This document shows positions 1 to 9,491 of a stretch of DNA of 64,000 nucleotides, piece after piece. The notes under the pieces are model-generated. The model worked only from the letters and a program-made list of their open reading frames with translations. It was not told where the DNA came from and did not search any database. Source of the DNA: Siphonobacter curvatus (GTDB lineage Bacteria; Bacteroidota; Bacteroidia; Cytophagales; Spirosomataceae); the NCBI RefSeq assembly GCF_002943425.1, contig NZ_PTRA01000003.1, forward strand, positions 310,001 through 374,000, written 5' to 3'. The position numbers and the translations under genes were made by a program. Every line of letters starts with the position of its first letter. Positions within the stretch are counted from its first letter, which is position 1.

Positions 1-1529
1 TGCAGGATCTCTTCCACGTATTCTCTGGAATTGGATAAGCGGGGCACTTTATGTTGGCCGCCCAGTTTCCCTTTCACTTTCATCCATTCGTAGAAGGTAC
101 CGTGCGGTACCATATGTACAACGGGACGAATGAGAGCCAGGTCGAAGCTGCGTTTGGCATCGTAATCAGAGTTGACCTGCCGGAGGGTTTCGTCGAGTAC
201 ATCCACAAACACATCCGGATTATCGGGCGGTGTCGAAAACTCAATTACCCATTCGTGGCCGCCGCGATTGCCATGTCGACTGCTGCCATTACCCATGTAT
301 ACTGGGGCGGCGGTGTAGTCGGCAATGGTGGCTCCCGTAGCCTGACAGGCCCGCGTCAATGCCGTTTCAGCGTTTTCAATGATAACTTCTTCGCCGAACG
401 CGTTAATAAAATGTTTGGTACGACCAGAGATTTTGATGCGGTAGGGATACTTGGAGGTAAAGCGTACCGTATCTCCAATCAAATACCGCCACAGACCGGC
501 ATTGGTAGAAATGACTACAGCGTAATTGCGGTTGAGTTCTACCTCGGGTAGGGTGTACGCTTTCGGATGCGTTTTACCGAGCTCTTCCAGCGGGACAAAT
601 TCGTAAAAAATGCCATAGTCCAGCATGAGTAGCAATTCATCTACCCGACCCAGGTCATCCTGTAAACCAAAGAAACCTTCGGAGGCATTATACGTTTCCA
701 GGTACCGGACCGTATCGCCCTGAAAAACTTCTTTTCGGAACAGCTCACGGTAGGGTTGAAAGGCCACGGCTCCGTGAATGAATACTTCAAAATTGGGCCA
801 AACCTCTAAAATATTCTTCTTGCCCGTCAGTTCCAGTACTTTCTGAATCAGCACCAGCGTCCAGGTAGGTACGCCCAGCGCACTCGTCACGTTGACCTGC
901 GAAACTTCTTCGGCCATCCGTTGAATTTTGGATTCCCAGCCGTCCATCAAGGCCGTTTGCAGGGAAGGCGTACGAATGAACTGAGCCCAAGAGGGCAGGT
1001 TTTTCATCACTACCGCCGAAATATCGCCCGTTACGGTACGTTCGTTGAGCTGGTTTTGGGCTAAACTACCCCCAATAGACAGGCCTTTTCCTTCAAATAC
1101 GCGGGTATCGGGCTTGTGATCTACCCAAAGGGCCATCATGTCCTTACCCGCCCGGAAATGCCCTTCATCAAGTGCTTCGCGGGTGACGGGTATATACTTG
1201 CTACGGGCGTTGGTGGTACCCGAAGACTTCGAGAAAAAGCGAATCGGTGAAGGCCACAGTACGCGATCTTCCCCTTTCATCACCCGTTCAATGTACGGAA
1301 ATAGATCTTCGTACGTGGAAATAGGAACCTCTCGTTGGAAATCGGCGAGACTACGTATCTGGCGGTATCCGTACTGTTTACCCCATACCGTTGACCGTCC
1401 CGAACGAATCAATCGTTGGAGTTGTCGTTCCTGAATGGGCCAAGGATCACGGCGGAAGGCTTCAATACGGGCTAGCCGACGTTGTAGAATCCAGACCAGC
1501 GTATCATTAAAAAGGGGTAGCATAGGCAT
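1..1529 (-). CDS. GH3 auxin-responsive promoter family protein (3' end cut by window edge)
   Basis: Reading the minus strand gives about 509 residues of a GH3-family protein, open to the left edge, so only the last residues are missing. GH3 proteins belong to the firefly-luciferase acyl-adenylate superfamily; plant members conjugate amino acids to hormones, and the substrate of bacterial members is unknown. The ATP-binding loop SSGTTNARSKYIP lies near residue 105 and the adenylate motif YNASEGFFG near residue 275. Two in-frame ATGs (1529 and 1523) are possible starts, MPMLPLF or MLPLF; no clear ribosome site decides. The next gene upstream (GDPD) is on the same strand, 79 bases away. Family assignment is firm, substrate unknown. 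Confidence 0.88.
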   Translation of the reverse strand, partial: MPMLPLFNDTLVWILQRRLARIEAFRRDPWPIQERQLQRLIRSGRSTVWGKQYGYRQIRSLADFQREVPISTYEDLFPYIERVMKGEDRVLWPSPIRFFSKSSGTTNARSKYIPVTREALDEGHFRAGKDMMALWVDHKPDTRVFEGKGLSIGGSLAQNQLNERTVTGDISAVVMKNLPSWAQFIRTPSLQTALMDGWESKIQRMAEEVSQVNVTSALGVPTWTLVLIQKVLELTGKKNILEVWPNFEVFIHGAVAFQPYRELFRKEVFQGDTVRYLETYNASEGFFGLQDDLGRVDELLLMLDYGIFYEFVPLEELGKTHPKAYTLPEVELNRNYAVVISTNAGLWRYLIGDTVRFTSKYPYRIKISGRTKHFINAFGEEVIIENAETALTRACQATGATIADYTAAPVYMGNGSSRHGNRGGHEWVIEFSTPPDNPDVFVDVLDETLRQVNSDYDAKRSFDLALIRPVVHMVPHGTFYEWMKVKGKLGGQHKVPRLSNSREYVEEIL

Positions 1530-1608
1530 GCTGAAGCTTAACGGACGAAGGGTTTTAGAACATTTCAATGCGAATCACCATATCCACAAAACCAGAGACT
1601 CAAATCTA

Positions 1609-2460
1609 TCACTTTTTAAATCGATTTGGATAATCCGTAATTAAACCATCCACCCCGATCTGTTGAAGATGCTGCATAGCTTGCCGCTCGTTAACGGTCC
1701 AGGGTATGACTCGAATGCCCAACGCATGGGCTTTTCGTACGGTTCGCTTCGAAATGAATCGATACTGAGGACTAAAAATATCGGGCCGGAATCCTAGTTC
1801 TTTCAAACTACGCCTTAACCCTTTCCTGGTAACCAGCACGGAAAGCGTATGGTTGGGAAAGCTGCCCGCCTCTTGCTGAGCTTTCCAGTACTTCAACACG
1901 GCAACGTCAAAACTTTGAATGCAAAAGCGTTCGGCCGAAATCGTCAAGACCTGAGCTAACCGCTGACACATCACCGCCGCAGACGCATGAGCGTTCGTTT
2001 TAATTTCAATGGTATACTGCGGCAGGGGTAACTGATGCTGCCTGGCATAGGCATCTGCCGCCCTAATCACTTCGCTCAAAAGCGGCTTGTAGGCTGCTTT
2101 TGGTTTCTGTTCCGGAAAAGCAGTATTGCCGCGCCGGCCGACATCGTAACGTTTGATGCGGTCATAGGGCATCTGATCCAGTCGTAATGTTTTCGCTTCG
2201 GTCCGGCTTACGGGCGTTCCATCGGGCTTGGTCGTAAAGCGGGAGTTGAAGTACCAGTCGTGAGAGACCACTACGTGCTGATCCTGCGAAAGTACCACGT
2301 CAAGCTCCAGCGTAGATACACCCAGCTCCAGCGCTTTCAAAAAAGCCGGTATCGTATTCTCCGGTTCCAAACCCCGACAGCCCCGGTGACCCTGCACTTC
2401 AAACGACTGAGCCGTACCTACGCAGGAATGCATCAGGAGTAGATAGAAAAGCAATCGCAT
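1609..2460 (-). CDS. Glycerophosphodiester phosphodiesterase, secreted
   Basis: About 283 residues. GDPD enzymes hydrolyse glycerophosphodiesters to glycerol-3-phosphate and an alcohol using a TIM barrel. The signature HRGCRGLEPENTIPAF follows directly after the signal peptide, with the metal-binding E-D pair in LELDVVLS and the catalytic His in VSHDW. The C-terminal strand VIPWTVNER and the ending VDGLITDYPNRF are typical. The start at 2460 gives a clean signal peptide (MRLLFYLLLMHSCVGTAQS); the frame stays open upstream to 2550, but that extension would bury the signal sequence. The product is expected in the periplasm. It lies between the GH3 gene and the ABC exporter on the same strand, with a terminator at 2609-2639 separating it from the exporter. 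Confidence 0.9.
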   Translation of the reverse strand: MRLLFYLLLMHSCVGTAQSFEVQGHRGCRGLEPENTIPAFLKALELGVSTLELDVVLSQDQHVVVSHDWYFNSRFTTKPDGTPVSRTEAKTLRLDQMPYDRIKRYDVGRRGNTAFPEQKPKAAYKPLLSEVIRAADAYARQHQLPLPQYTIEIKTNAHASAAVMCQRLAQVLTISAERFCIQSFDVAVLKYWKAQQEAGSFPNHTLSVLVTRKGLRRSLKELGFRPDIFSPQYRFISKRTVRKAHALGIRVIPWTVNERQAMQHLQQIGVDGLITDYPNRFKK

Positions 2461-2608
2461 GGATACACATTCGAGGCTGAAAAAGTAATACGAAAACTTC
2501 AAAAAAGATAATCTTATCCGAATATTCATGCGTAGAGGAGAAGCATTCATCTAGCTACTAGCGTAGAAACCCTAGTAAAGTCGTCTTCTCATGGTTCCCA
2601 ATGAACAT

Positions 2609-2639
2609 AAAAAAACCGCTTCGGGAGGAAGCGGTTTTC
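2609..2639 (-). terminator. Rho-independent terminator of the ABC exporter gene
   Basis: Inverted repeat AACCGCTTC / GAAGCGGTT with a GGGAG loop; read on the minus strand it is followed by a run of seven T. It lies 16 bases past the stop of the ABC transporter gene. Confidence 0.88.
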
Positions 2640-2654
2640 GTGAGCGAAAGGAGC

Positions 2655-4490
2655 TTAGATATTCTGTAACATCGTCAGGCGGCGGTATACGCCTTCTTCC
2701 ACTTCCACGAGTTCTTCGTGGCTACCCCGTTCGACAATTTGCCCCTGGTGTAGGATAAGAATTTCGTCGACATCCTTGATGGTACTCAAGCGGTGGGCAA
2801 TCACCAGCGTGGTTTTATCGACCATCAGATGGTCCAAGGCTTCCTGGACGGATTTTTCCGATTCCGTATCCAAGGCAGAGGTCGCTTCATCTAAAATGAG
2901 AATGGAGGATTTTTTAAATACGGCCCGGGCAATGCTCAAGCGTTGACGCTGACCCCCCGACAGGCGGATGCCCCGATCCCCGATGATGGTTTGGTAACCG
3001 TCTTCGGTCTGGATAATGAAATCGTGGGCGTTGGCTACTTTGGCCGCGTGCATGACTTCCTCCATCGTCGCGTTGGGCTGACCCAGGGCGATGTTGTTGA
3101 AAATCGTATCGTTGAAGAGAATGATTTCCTGGGATACGAAACTCATCTGATTGCGTAGTGACTCCATCTTATAGTCCCGTACATCGCGACCATCAATTAA
3201 AATCTCGCCGTCGGTAACGTCGTAGAAACGTGGGATAAGATCCGCAATCGTTGATTTACCCACGCCGGAAGGTCCTACTAAGGCCATTTTCTTGCCTTTT
3301 TCAAGCGTGAAACTCATATTTTGTAATACGGCCGCATCGCCGTACTGGAAGGAGACATTCCGGAATTCAATTTTATCGCGGAAGTTCGTTAGTTCTACGG
3401 CATCGGGTTTATCCTCTACCAAGATGGGCTTGTCGAGAATTTCCAGAATACGCTCACCAGCGGCCCGTCCCTGCTGAATGTTCGTAAGGGCTACGACAAT
3501 AGCCTTGGCCGGGCGAATCACCTGCGAGAAAATGGCAATGAATGCAATGAAAGCACTGGCTTGTAGGCCGCCTTCCTGGCTCAGTACCAAACTACCCCCG
3601 TACACCAGAATACAGGCCACTACAAAAACGCCCGACGCCTCCGAAAAGGCCGGAGCCAGTTCCCGGCGTTTGAATCCCTGGGAGCTGGCTTTGCGGTAAA
3701 AGTCGTTTTCCTGACTAAAGCGTTTCAGGATAAAAGGCGTCGCATTGAAGGAGCGAATGATCCGCATGCCCATGAGTGATTCGTCCATCAACGTCAGCAA
3801 ACGGCCCATGGAAGCCTGTACATCCTGCGCTTCTTTGCGTAGACTTTTGGTAACGGCGGCAATCCCTATGGCCGATATCGGAATAATGATCAGCGTAAAC
3901 AGCGTCAGTTTCGTAGAAATGGCAAACAGAGCAATGAAGTAGCCAATGAAGGTATACGGCTCTTTGAAAATGACTTCGAGTGAACTGGAAGCTACGCTCT
4001 CAATCGCGTAAACGTCTCCGTTGAGCCGGGAGAGCAAATCGCCCTTGTGTTCTTTGGTGAAATAACCCAGGTGCAGATGATTGATTTTTTCGAAAAGTGC
4101 CTCTCTCAATCGTTTGACCAGCATGGTACGGGCATTGAGCAGACAACGCTGAGCGAAATACCGGAAGGTGTTCGACAGTAATACCGAAGTCACGATCATG
4201 GCCGCTAAAAAGTACAGGGCATAAATGGGATCGCTGACTTTGAACTGGTAAATCAAGTGATAGAAATAGTCCTTAAAGTAGCTGCCTGAAAGCGTAAACT
4301 CAGGTTCCCGGGCGTATTGGGCCGCCTCTTCGGCAATGTGTGAAGAGTCAAATAAAAAATTCAGAAGGGGGATAATCAGAGCGAATTGAAAAACGCTGAA
4401 AAAGACCGACGCTAACGTAAACAGAAAAAACGGAATGATGAATTTTCTGAGTGGCGTTACGTACTTCAGAAGACGACTATAGATTTTCAT
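2655..4490 (-). CDS. ABC exporter, fused permease and ATPase (MsbA/lipid-exporter type)
   Basis: 611 residues with the layout of a type IV ABC half-exporter: six hydrophobic segments over residues 15-330, then a nucleotide-binding domain from about 365 to the end. Walker A is GPSGVGKS, the signature is LSGGQRQR, Walker B is ILILDEATSALD, and the H-loop is VIAHRLST. Such proteins dimerise and flip lipids, lipopolysaccharide precursors or hydrophobic compounds across the inner membrane. Similarity to MsbA is by architecture only; a drug or peptide substrate is also possible. It is a single gene with its own terminator. No partner gene such as lpxK or waaA lies next to it. Confidence 0.92.
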   Translation of the reverse strand: MKIYSRLLKYVTPLRKFIIPFFLFTLASVFFSVFQFALIIPLLNFLFDSSHIAEEAAQYAREPEFTLSGSYFKDYFYHLIYQFKVSDPIYALYFLAAMIVTSVLLSNTFRYFAQRCLLNARTMLVKRLREALFEKINHLHLGYFTKEHKGDLLSRLNGDVYAIESVASSSLEVIFKEPYTFIGYFIALFAISTKLTLFTLIIIPISAIGIAAVTKSLRKEAQDVQASMGRLLTLMDESLMGMRIIRSFNATPFILKRFSQENDFYRKASSQGFKRRELAPAFSEASGVFVVACILVYGGSLVLSQEGGLQASAFIAFIAIFSQVIRPAKAIVVALTNIQQGRAAGERILEILDKPILVEDKPDAVELTNFRDKIEFRNVSFQYGDAAVLQNMSFTLEKGKKMALVGPSGVGKSTIADLIPRFYDVTDGEILIDGRDVRDYKMESLRNQMSFVSQEIILFNDTIFNNIALGQPNATMEEVMHAAKVANAHDFIIQTEDGYQTIIGDRGIRLSGGQRQRLSIARAVFKKSSILILDEATSALDTESEKSVQEALDHLMVDKTTLVIAHRLSTIKDVDEILILHQGQIVERGSHEELVEVEEGVYRRLTMLQNI

Positions 4491-5246
4491 TTACTTGCTA
4501 ACTTCTAATTTTTTTAGGGAGTAAGGACGCTGATCCAGTATTTGAAGAAGATCCACGCGCGTATCGCCCCCAGAATCAACGAATGAAAGATAAATTTATG
4601 TATGGATAGAGGCTTTGCCGGGGCAAAAATAAAGTCGGACGGAGGGAATGACACCTTAAGCGGACTATTTTTCCGGCGATCTACCCAAGCACGCAGCGCA
4701 AATAAGGCTCCACAACGGCCCCTTAGAGACCCACTTTCACTGGTCAAACGTTGGAAATAGTGAAAAAAAAATGATAAAAAATGAGCTGTATTCTGGCGGG
4801 AAAAGAAACAAAATACCTTTTTAATGATTTTACCACTACCTAGGTATGAATCAGAGAAGTACGACGTTCATACGCGTAAAAATACTGATCCATTCGCTAA
4901 AAAAAGAGGTAGTAAAACGGGATGTTCTCAAGAAATGAACAATAAGATTCCCGATGAATCGGTTAATTATACTCGCCATCCCTAGGCCCGTTTGCTCATT
5001 TATTTGTGGGGGCTAATCCAACGCTTGCTCTAGCAATGGTGTCTAGACAAACAGAGTAGCTAGGCTGGAAAGCTTTTTTAGGTCTTCTACGCGTGGACCC
5101 CAGCGGTCTTTAGCTAGTCAGGTTCATTCGTATTTCGTTGGTCTGCATTCGCAGGAGCAAGCCCATTTTGGGACCGGCTCCCTATTGTCAGAATCTGCTC
5201 TTTCTAGGCAGCGGATGCAGTCGTGTCTTTAAATGTATAGGAATTT
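4491..5246. other. Gene-free spacer between divergent genes
   Basis: About 750 bases without a convincing gene. A 77-codon minus-strand frame at 4514-4747 has no family resemblance and abuts the ABC gene's start region, so it is taken as chance. The spacer must hold the promoters of the ABC exporter (minus) and of the glycosyltransferase (plus), but I see no clear TAnnTTTG box for either. Confidence 0.5.
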
Positions 5247-6308
5247 ATGTCCTCGATAATTCTTGACTGTGGTTTAATGAAGTTTCCCAACTCAGGTTTG
5301 TATCACTACTGCTTGAATATGAGCGAACAGGTGAACAAACTGTTGCGAAAACAGCAAAAGCCGCCGATGATGATGTACGTACCGCCCGCCGAACGGCTTC
5401 AAATTCAGCCGGAGAAGCATCATATCATCGAACGGAAATGGCATAAAATCTGGAAACCCTTTCTGGCGGGCTGTAAAGTCTGGCATGCTCCGTTTCAATC
5501 GGGTCGCATTATTCCTGAACGGGATAGCGACACACGGGTGGTCCTGACGGTGCATGATCTGAATGCCCTGCACGAAGGCAAAGCCCGCGAGGAACAACTC
5601 CGCAGTCTGGCCCACACGCAAAACCTCATTGACCGAAGTGATGCCATTGTTTGCATCTCGGAGTTTACTAAAAATGACGTACTCAACAATTGTGACGTAC
5701 ATGGGAAGCCCATTCACGTTATTCACAATGGCCTTAATAAGCTGAGTACACCCCATCTGGAGGCTACTTCTTACCGTCCCCGTCGCCCTTTTCTGTTTGG
5801 GCTGGGTTACGTAAATGCGAAAAAGAATTATCACGTACTGCTGCCTTTATTACTGGCCAATCCCGATCTGGAATTAGTCGTAGCGGGACATCACGATGAA
5901 CCCGAATACGCTTCCCGCATGTGGACGATGGCCGAGGATATGGGCGTGAGTGATCGACTTTATTTGGCTGGCCCGATTTCGGAAAGTGAAAAGGCCTGGT
6001 ACCTGGATAACTGCATGGCCTTTTTGCACCCTTCTTTGGCCGAAGGTTTTGGCTTTACCGTCGTAGAAGCCATGTCGTTTGGTAAACCCGTCTTTATTTC
6101 GAATCTGACCTCGCTACCCGAAATTGGGGGTGATGTGGCCTTTTATTTTTCCGACTTCGAAGCCGAACACATGCAACGCGTGTTCCGGGAGGGCATGCAT
6201 ACCTACAGCACCACGCCCCTGGCGGAGCAGTTGAAGAAAAGAGCCGAAAACTTTAGTATGGAACGCAGTGCCAGTCAGTACCTGGATGTGTATCAATCGC
6301 TACTCTAG
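5247..6308 (+). CDS. Glycosyltransferase, family 4 (GT-B fold)
   Basis: 353 residues. The C-terminal half (about residues 175-345) is a glycosyltransferase group 1 domain: FLFGLGYVNAKKN opens the Rossmann-like donor domain and HPSLAEGFGFTVVEAMSFGK carries the E-x7-E motif that binds the nucleotide sugar. The N-terminal half has VVLTVHDLNALHE and the conserved segment IVCISEFTKNDV. The protein has no signal peptide and should act at the cytoplasmic face, on polysaccharide or a lipid-linked acceptor. It starts with ATG at 5247 with GGAATTT just upstream. It stands alone, so acceptor and sugar cannot be inferred. Confidence 0.88.
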   Translation: MSSIILDCGLMKFPNSGLYHYCLNMSEQVNKLLRKQQKPPMMMYVPPAERLQIQPEKHHIIERKWHKIWKPFLAGCKVWHAPFQSGRIIPERDSDTRVVLTVHDLNALHEGKAREEQLRSLAHTQNLIDRSDAIVCISEFTKNDVLNNCDVHGKPIHVIHNGLNKLSTPHLEATSYRPRRPFLFGLGYVNAKKNYHVLLPLLLANPDLELVVAGHHDEPEYASRMWTMAEDMGVSDRLYLAGPISESEKAWYLDNCMAFLHPSLAEGFGFTVVEAMSFGKPVFISNLTSLPEIGGDVAFYFSDFEAEHMQRVFREGMHTYSTTPLAEQLKKRAENFSMERSASQYLDVYQSLL

Positions 6309-6310
6309 AA

Positions 6311-6343
6311 AAAAATAAGCTCGCCACTGCTGAAGTGGCGAGC
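6311..6343. terminator. Terminator between convergent genes
   Basis: Inverted repeat GCTCGCCACT / AGTGGCGAGC (6319-6343) with a five-base loop. On the minus strand it is followed by TTATTTTTT, which fits termination of the 6369-7034 gene; it directly follows the glycosyltransferase stop as well. Confidence 0.8.
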
Positions 6344-6368
6344 CATTTACGGGGGTCAGAATAGACAA

Positions 6369-7034
6369 TTATTGCTTGCTGGGTAGGGGTAAATGAAAGG
6401 TGCCTTCCGTGAGAACCAGCGAATCTTTTTTACTCTGCTGCTTGTACCCATTTCCTTCGGGATCGATGGAAGAATCAAAGCCCGTCGTTTTGGTGATCAC
6501 TTTATCTTCCATTTTGTTCATCAGTCGGCCCATGCCGCCGAATACCGTAGCACTCGATTTTTCTTTCCAGTACGAGCCTGCCAGTACGCCACTGAAGGTA
6601 GCTTCGAGCGAACCGTCGGCATTTTTCTTCACGACTACCGTTTCATCGTTATTTTGGGATTTGCCCACGTGGTATTCCATGCGAGGCTCCCGGGTTTCTT
6701 TTACGTACTTAATCACCGCCAGACCTTTGTAGCCGCTACCAGCCTGAACCTTGGCTTTATTGGCCTTACTATCGGCTTTATCGGCGTCTACCACCAGATA
6801 CGTACCGGGCTCAATGCCTTCCGTATGATCGTAACTGCCCAGCCAGATACGTAAGGACTGATCGGGCTTACTCGTGTTGGCGGTAATCCACCAGTACGCG
6901 CCAATGCGAATCCGGCGGGGCTGGCTCTGGAACGCTTCCCCGTTGATTTTTGCCTTCAGGGTATTGGCATTTGGAAGTTGGGCCAGTGCTGCAGTCGAAA
7001 ACAGGAGGCCGATGAGGATGGAAAATAGTTTCAT
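6369..7034 (-). CDS. Secreted protein of unknown function
   Basis: 221 residues with a standard signal peptide (MKLFSILIGLLFSTAALAQ), so periplasmic or outer-membrane facing. The rest is rich in short beta-strand-like segments (RIRIGAYWWITANTS, LRIWLGSYDHTEGIEPGTY, GSLEATFSGVLAG), a pattern seen in DUF6252-like small beta-sandwich proteins of Bacteroidota, though I cannot confirm membership. No catalytic motif is visible. The gene ends before a strong terminator (6311-6343). The downstream gene on this strand is the convergent glycosyltransferase's neighbour only, so context gives no function. Confidence 0.75.
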   Translation of the reverse strand: MKLFSILIGLLFSTAALAQLPNANTLKAKINGEAFQSQPRRIRIGAYWWITANTSKPDQSLRIWLGSYDHTEGIEPGTYLVVDADKADSKANKAKVQAGSGYKGLAVIKYVKETREPRMEYHVGKSQNNDETVVVKKNADGSLEATFSGVLAGSYWKEKSSATVFGGMGRLMNKMEDKVITKTTGFDSSIDPEGNGYKQQSKKDSLVLTEGTFHLPLPSKQ

Positions 7035-7134
7035 GGTGCGTTACATCAGAAAGGAGTGAGAAAAGCAATGCTACAGGCTTAGTCGTGGTCGGGTTACGGA
7101 AGAGAAACACCGCTCTCGTTTTTTTTTTCAATGA

Positions 7135-7172
7135 ATAAAGAACGGACGCGTGGGTTGGCATACACGTCCGCT
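7135..7172 (-). terminator. Probable terminator of the lipocalin-like lipoprotein gene
   Basis: Imperfect inverted repeat AACGGACGCGT / ACACGTCCGCT with G-U wobbles and a loop of about ten bases; on the minus strand it is followed by TTCTTTATTC. It lies seven bases past the stop at 7179. Confidence 0.6.
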
Positions 7173-7178
7173 CTGATT

Positions 7179-7730
7179 CTACTGTTTTAAAGACAAAACG
7201 ATTTTGGTCGTGTAGCCCTCAGACTTTTCGGTGATGCTGATTTTGAGCGAGCTGCTTGAGACTTCATCGACTTTCCAAACAACGGCCTCATTAGCCTTAC
7301 CTTCCTCGTACATTTTAAAGGTTTTATTCTGCGCATTGTAGCTCCAGAGGCTGTTTACCGGTACGGGAACTTCGGTATCTGGCTCTTCGTCAGGGGGGCA
7401 TACGTTACTCCCTTCGCTGCCGGAGATTTTACCACTTTTCTCAAAGCGGATGCGATCGTCCTTGGCACATTCAGGAAATTCATCGACTAAATCGCCGCCC
7501 GTTTCTTCACCGCTTGCATCCTCGGTTAGGGTAAAAAGGAAGGATTGAATCTTTAAATCTTTCCCCGCACAGGGTAGCGATGACGTACCATTGTTGCCGC
7601 CACCACCGGGCTGTTCTTGCCCTGGGTTATCGGGATCAACGGGTTCGGGGTCTTTTTTACAGGAGCTAACCAAGAGGATTAGACCAAACAAAAACATTTT
7701 AAGCGAAAGAGATACAGAGAAACGTGACAT
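7179..7730 (-). CDS. Lipocalin-like outer-membrane lipoprotein
   Basis: 183 residues from ATG 7730. The signal peptide ends in the lipobox LLVSSC, followed by a charged and Pro/Gly-rich tether (KKDPEPVDPDNPGQEQPGG). The folded part has features of Bacteroidota lipocalin-like domains: a conserved Cys before a helix (LPCAGKDLKIQSF), DDRIRFEKSGKI, WSYNAQNKTFKMY, a strand with SSLKISI and a closing strand KIVLSLKQ. Such domains are small beta-barrels on surface lipoproteins and usually have no known ligand. The frame runs further upstream to 7808, but that extension would displace the lipobox. A near-consensus minus-strand box AACCTTTG (7762-7769) may be its promoter. Confidence 0.78.
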   Translation of the reverse strand: MSRFSVSLSLKMFLFGLILLVSSCKKDPEPVDPDNPGQEQPGGGGNNGTSSLPCAGKDLKIQSFLFTLTEDASGEETGGDLVDEFPECAKDDRIRFEKSGKISGSEGSNVCPPDEEPDTEVPVPVNSLWSYNAQNKTFKMYEEGKANEAVVWKVDEVSSSSLKISITEKSEGYTTKIVLSLKQ

Positions 7731-7925
7731 GATGGAAGGTTGATTTGATAAAATAATGATACAAAGGTTGAACAGACGAATGAAAAGGGGAGGGCTGATT
7801 CGAGTCAATTGGTAAAGGAACGTACTGAATCCACAAAAAAGCGACTTCGATTGAAGGTAGGAATGGAAAACGTAATCATTTACAGCTAGTTAGGTATTCA
7901 TTTGGAAGGTCCTTATGCGGCCCCG

Positions 7926-8807
7926 TTAGGGTAGACTCTGGAAGTATTTGTAGAGAGCCACGAGTTCTTTTTCCTGATACTGAGCGGTCATTTTCCAGGG
8001 CATATCTTCATTTTTGAGGATACGGCCTTCGGGTGTATGACCCGTGCGAAGGGTATGGATGAACTGCGGCTGCGTCCACTTGCCCACGTGGCCACTACGG
8101 GTCAGATCGGGTACGGGGGGCGAACCGGGAGCGGCTCCATCGCCTCCTTTGAAGTTAGGCTGATGGCAACCCGAGCAGGATACGGCCAGGTATTTTCCCT
8201 GAGCAATACCACCGCTGGTATCGGCCTGCGTGAGAAGGGCTCGGTGATGGTCAATTTTTTCAACCGACAGCAGGGGCATTTTATCCAAATACGAAAACAC
8301 CTGAACGACGGGTCCTAGCTTGATTGGAGCCCACGCTTGGTCTACGGGGGGGAGTTGCCGGCAGTACGCAATTAAGGCGGCCATATCTTCCTGGGATAAC
8401 AGGGTTGTTTCGTGCGAGGGCATAAAAATGAGCGGTCGCCCGTTACGCCCAACCCCGTGTCGCAAGGCTCGTATCCAGTCTTCGGCGGCGTAGTCGTCGG
8501 GCAAGCCGCCTTTTCCACGCGTCAGGTTGGTGGCAACGAGTCGGCCCATGGGCGGCTCATCGATCATTACTTTGCCGGCCATGTTTTCACCGTGACATTC
8601 GATGCAGCCTTTGATGAGAGCGACGTGTTTCCCGCGTTCCATACTCAGGGAGTCGGTAGGAATGGGAAAGCTTTCGCGGGCAAAGTCGTAGGTTTTTTCG
8701 ACGCGTTCCGTAATGTTTCGGGCAATCACAGCGTAGGCGATGCCCAGCAGCAGGACGAGGGAGCCCAGTACCATGCCGGCTCCTTTTAGGATTTTTACCA
8801 ACATCAT
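7926..8807 (-). CDS. Di-haem cytochrome c family protein
   Basis: About 294 residues. An N-terminal membrane anchor (LVLLLGIAYAVIA) is followed by two haem-binding CXXCH motifs, CIECH near residue 68 and CSGCH near residue 212, each inside a cytochrome c-like domain with a plausible distal Met further on. The protein should face the periplasm and carry electrons between a dehydrogenase and the terminal oxidase. The ATG at 8807 fits better than the upstream ATG at 8846. No oxidase or dehydrogenase gene is adjacent; the GMC oxidoreductase near 43 kb is a conceivable but distant partner. Confidence 0.88.
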   Translation of the reverse strand: MMLVKILKGAGMVLGSLVLLLGIAYAVIARNITERVEKTYDFARESFPIPTDSLSMERGKHVALIKGCIECHGENMAGKVMIDEPPMGRLVATNLTRGKGGLPDDYAAEDWIRALRHGVGRNGRPLIFMPSHETTLLSQEDMAALIAYCRQLPPVDQAWAPIKLGPVVQVFSYLDKMPLLSVEKIDHHRALLTQADTSGGIAQGKYLAVSCSGCHQPNFKGGDGAAPGSPPVPDLTRSGHVGKWTQPQFIHTLRTGHTPEGRILKNEDMPWKMTAQYQEKELVALYKYFQSLP

Positions 8808-8965
8808 TGAAAAGAGTAGATTAAGAAAGGTGAAGGTGAAAAACAAGAGAGATCCTACGCTTGGGTATGACGCAAATCGCAGGAATCTCTCCAGACGTTG
8901 ATTGGAAGGTTGAACGGTACTAACTCCTTAAATCCCTTAACCAAGTAGAAATCGGTTTGGTGATA

Positions 8966-8995
8966 CAAAGATTTGCCTGGCCCGGCTGCTTCCAA
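8966..8995 (-). promoter_or_regulatory. Predicted promoter of the cytochrome c gene
   Basis: On the minus strand TTG (8993-8995), a 19-base spacer, then AATCTTTG (8966-8973), one base off the Bacteroidota -7 consensus TAnnTTTG. The spacing fits; the leader to the ATG would be about 150 bases. Confidence 0.5.
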
Positions 8996-9039
8996 GCAGC
9001 GTAGCTACTCAAGTGAGGCTTCTCAGGGATGAATCGCCG

Positions 9040-9066
9040 AAAAAGCCCGATCAATTGTATCGGGCT
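9040..9066 (-). terminator. Orphan terminator on the minus strand
   Basis: Perfect arms AGCCCGAT / ATCGGGCT (9044-9051, 9059-9066) followed on the minus strand by TTTTTCGG. No minus-strand gene lies upstream of it before the divergent kinase gene at 9492, so it would end a short unannotated transcript from 9067-9480. Confidence 0.65.
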
Positions 9067-9491
9067 ATGTGCGATGAATGGGATTATTAACTGTCAGATT
9101 ATCAGTTGTGTAGAAATAAAATATTGAACGTTTCGGCCGGTACTACCTAAAAAACAATTCATGCAGGGCTTGTCTCAATTGATACCAGGATGGGTTTTAT
9201 CCTCGACGCCAGAAGCGTACGTTTGCAACAATCTGTAGTGCCCCCTAAACAAGATTCAACCATGAAACCTAGCCTTTGCCGAAGTCTGAAGCTTTGCTAA
9301 AAGTTAGCCATCAAAACCTAGCTCTAGCTCCAGTTTGGACAGTACGTATCCGGTATAGCAGAAACCCGATCCGCAGTTCATGTACCATTTTTAACAATTC
9401 AGTCAGAAATCTTTTCAGCTCAGGGTGGACTGGTCTCAGGGGTTTACTAAATCCAGTGTAGCTTTACCTACCCTGACCAAGCCCCTAAGAA
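9067..9491. other. Gene-free spacer before the LytS operon
   Basis: About 425 bases. The short frame at 9276-9461 shows no family resemblance and is rejected. The spacer should hold the LytS operon promoter (not clearly seen) and possibly a small minus-strand RNA ending at the hairpin 9040-9066. Confidence 0.4.

Noticed and set aside
51-551. 166-codon plus-strand frame
   Set aside because: Shadow of the GH3 gene on the other strand, whose motifs are clear.
4514-4747. 77-codon minus-strand frame with a hydrophobic end
   Set aside because: No family features; it runs up to the start of the ABC exporter gene and its composition looks like chance.
9276-9461. Short plus-strand frame before the LytS operon
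   Set aside because: No recognisable domain and no good start; taken as chance.
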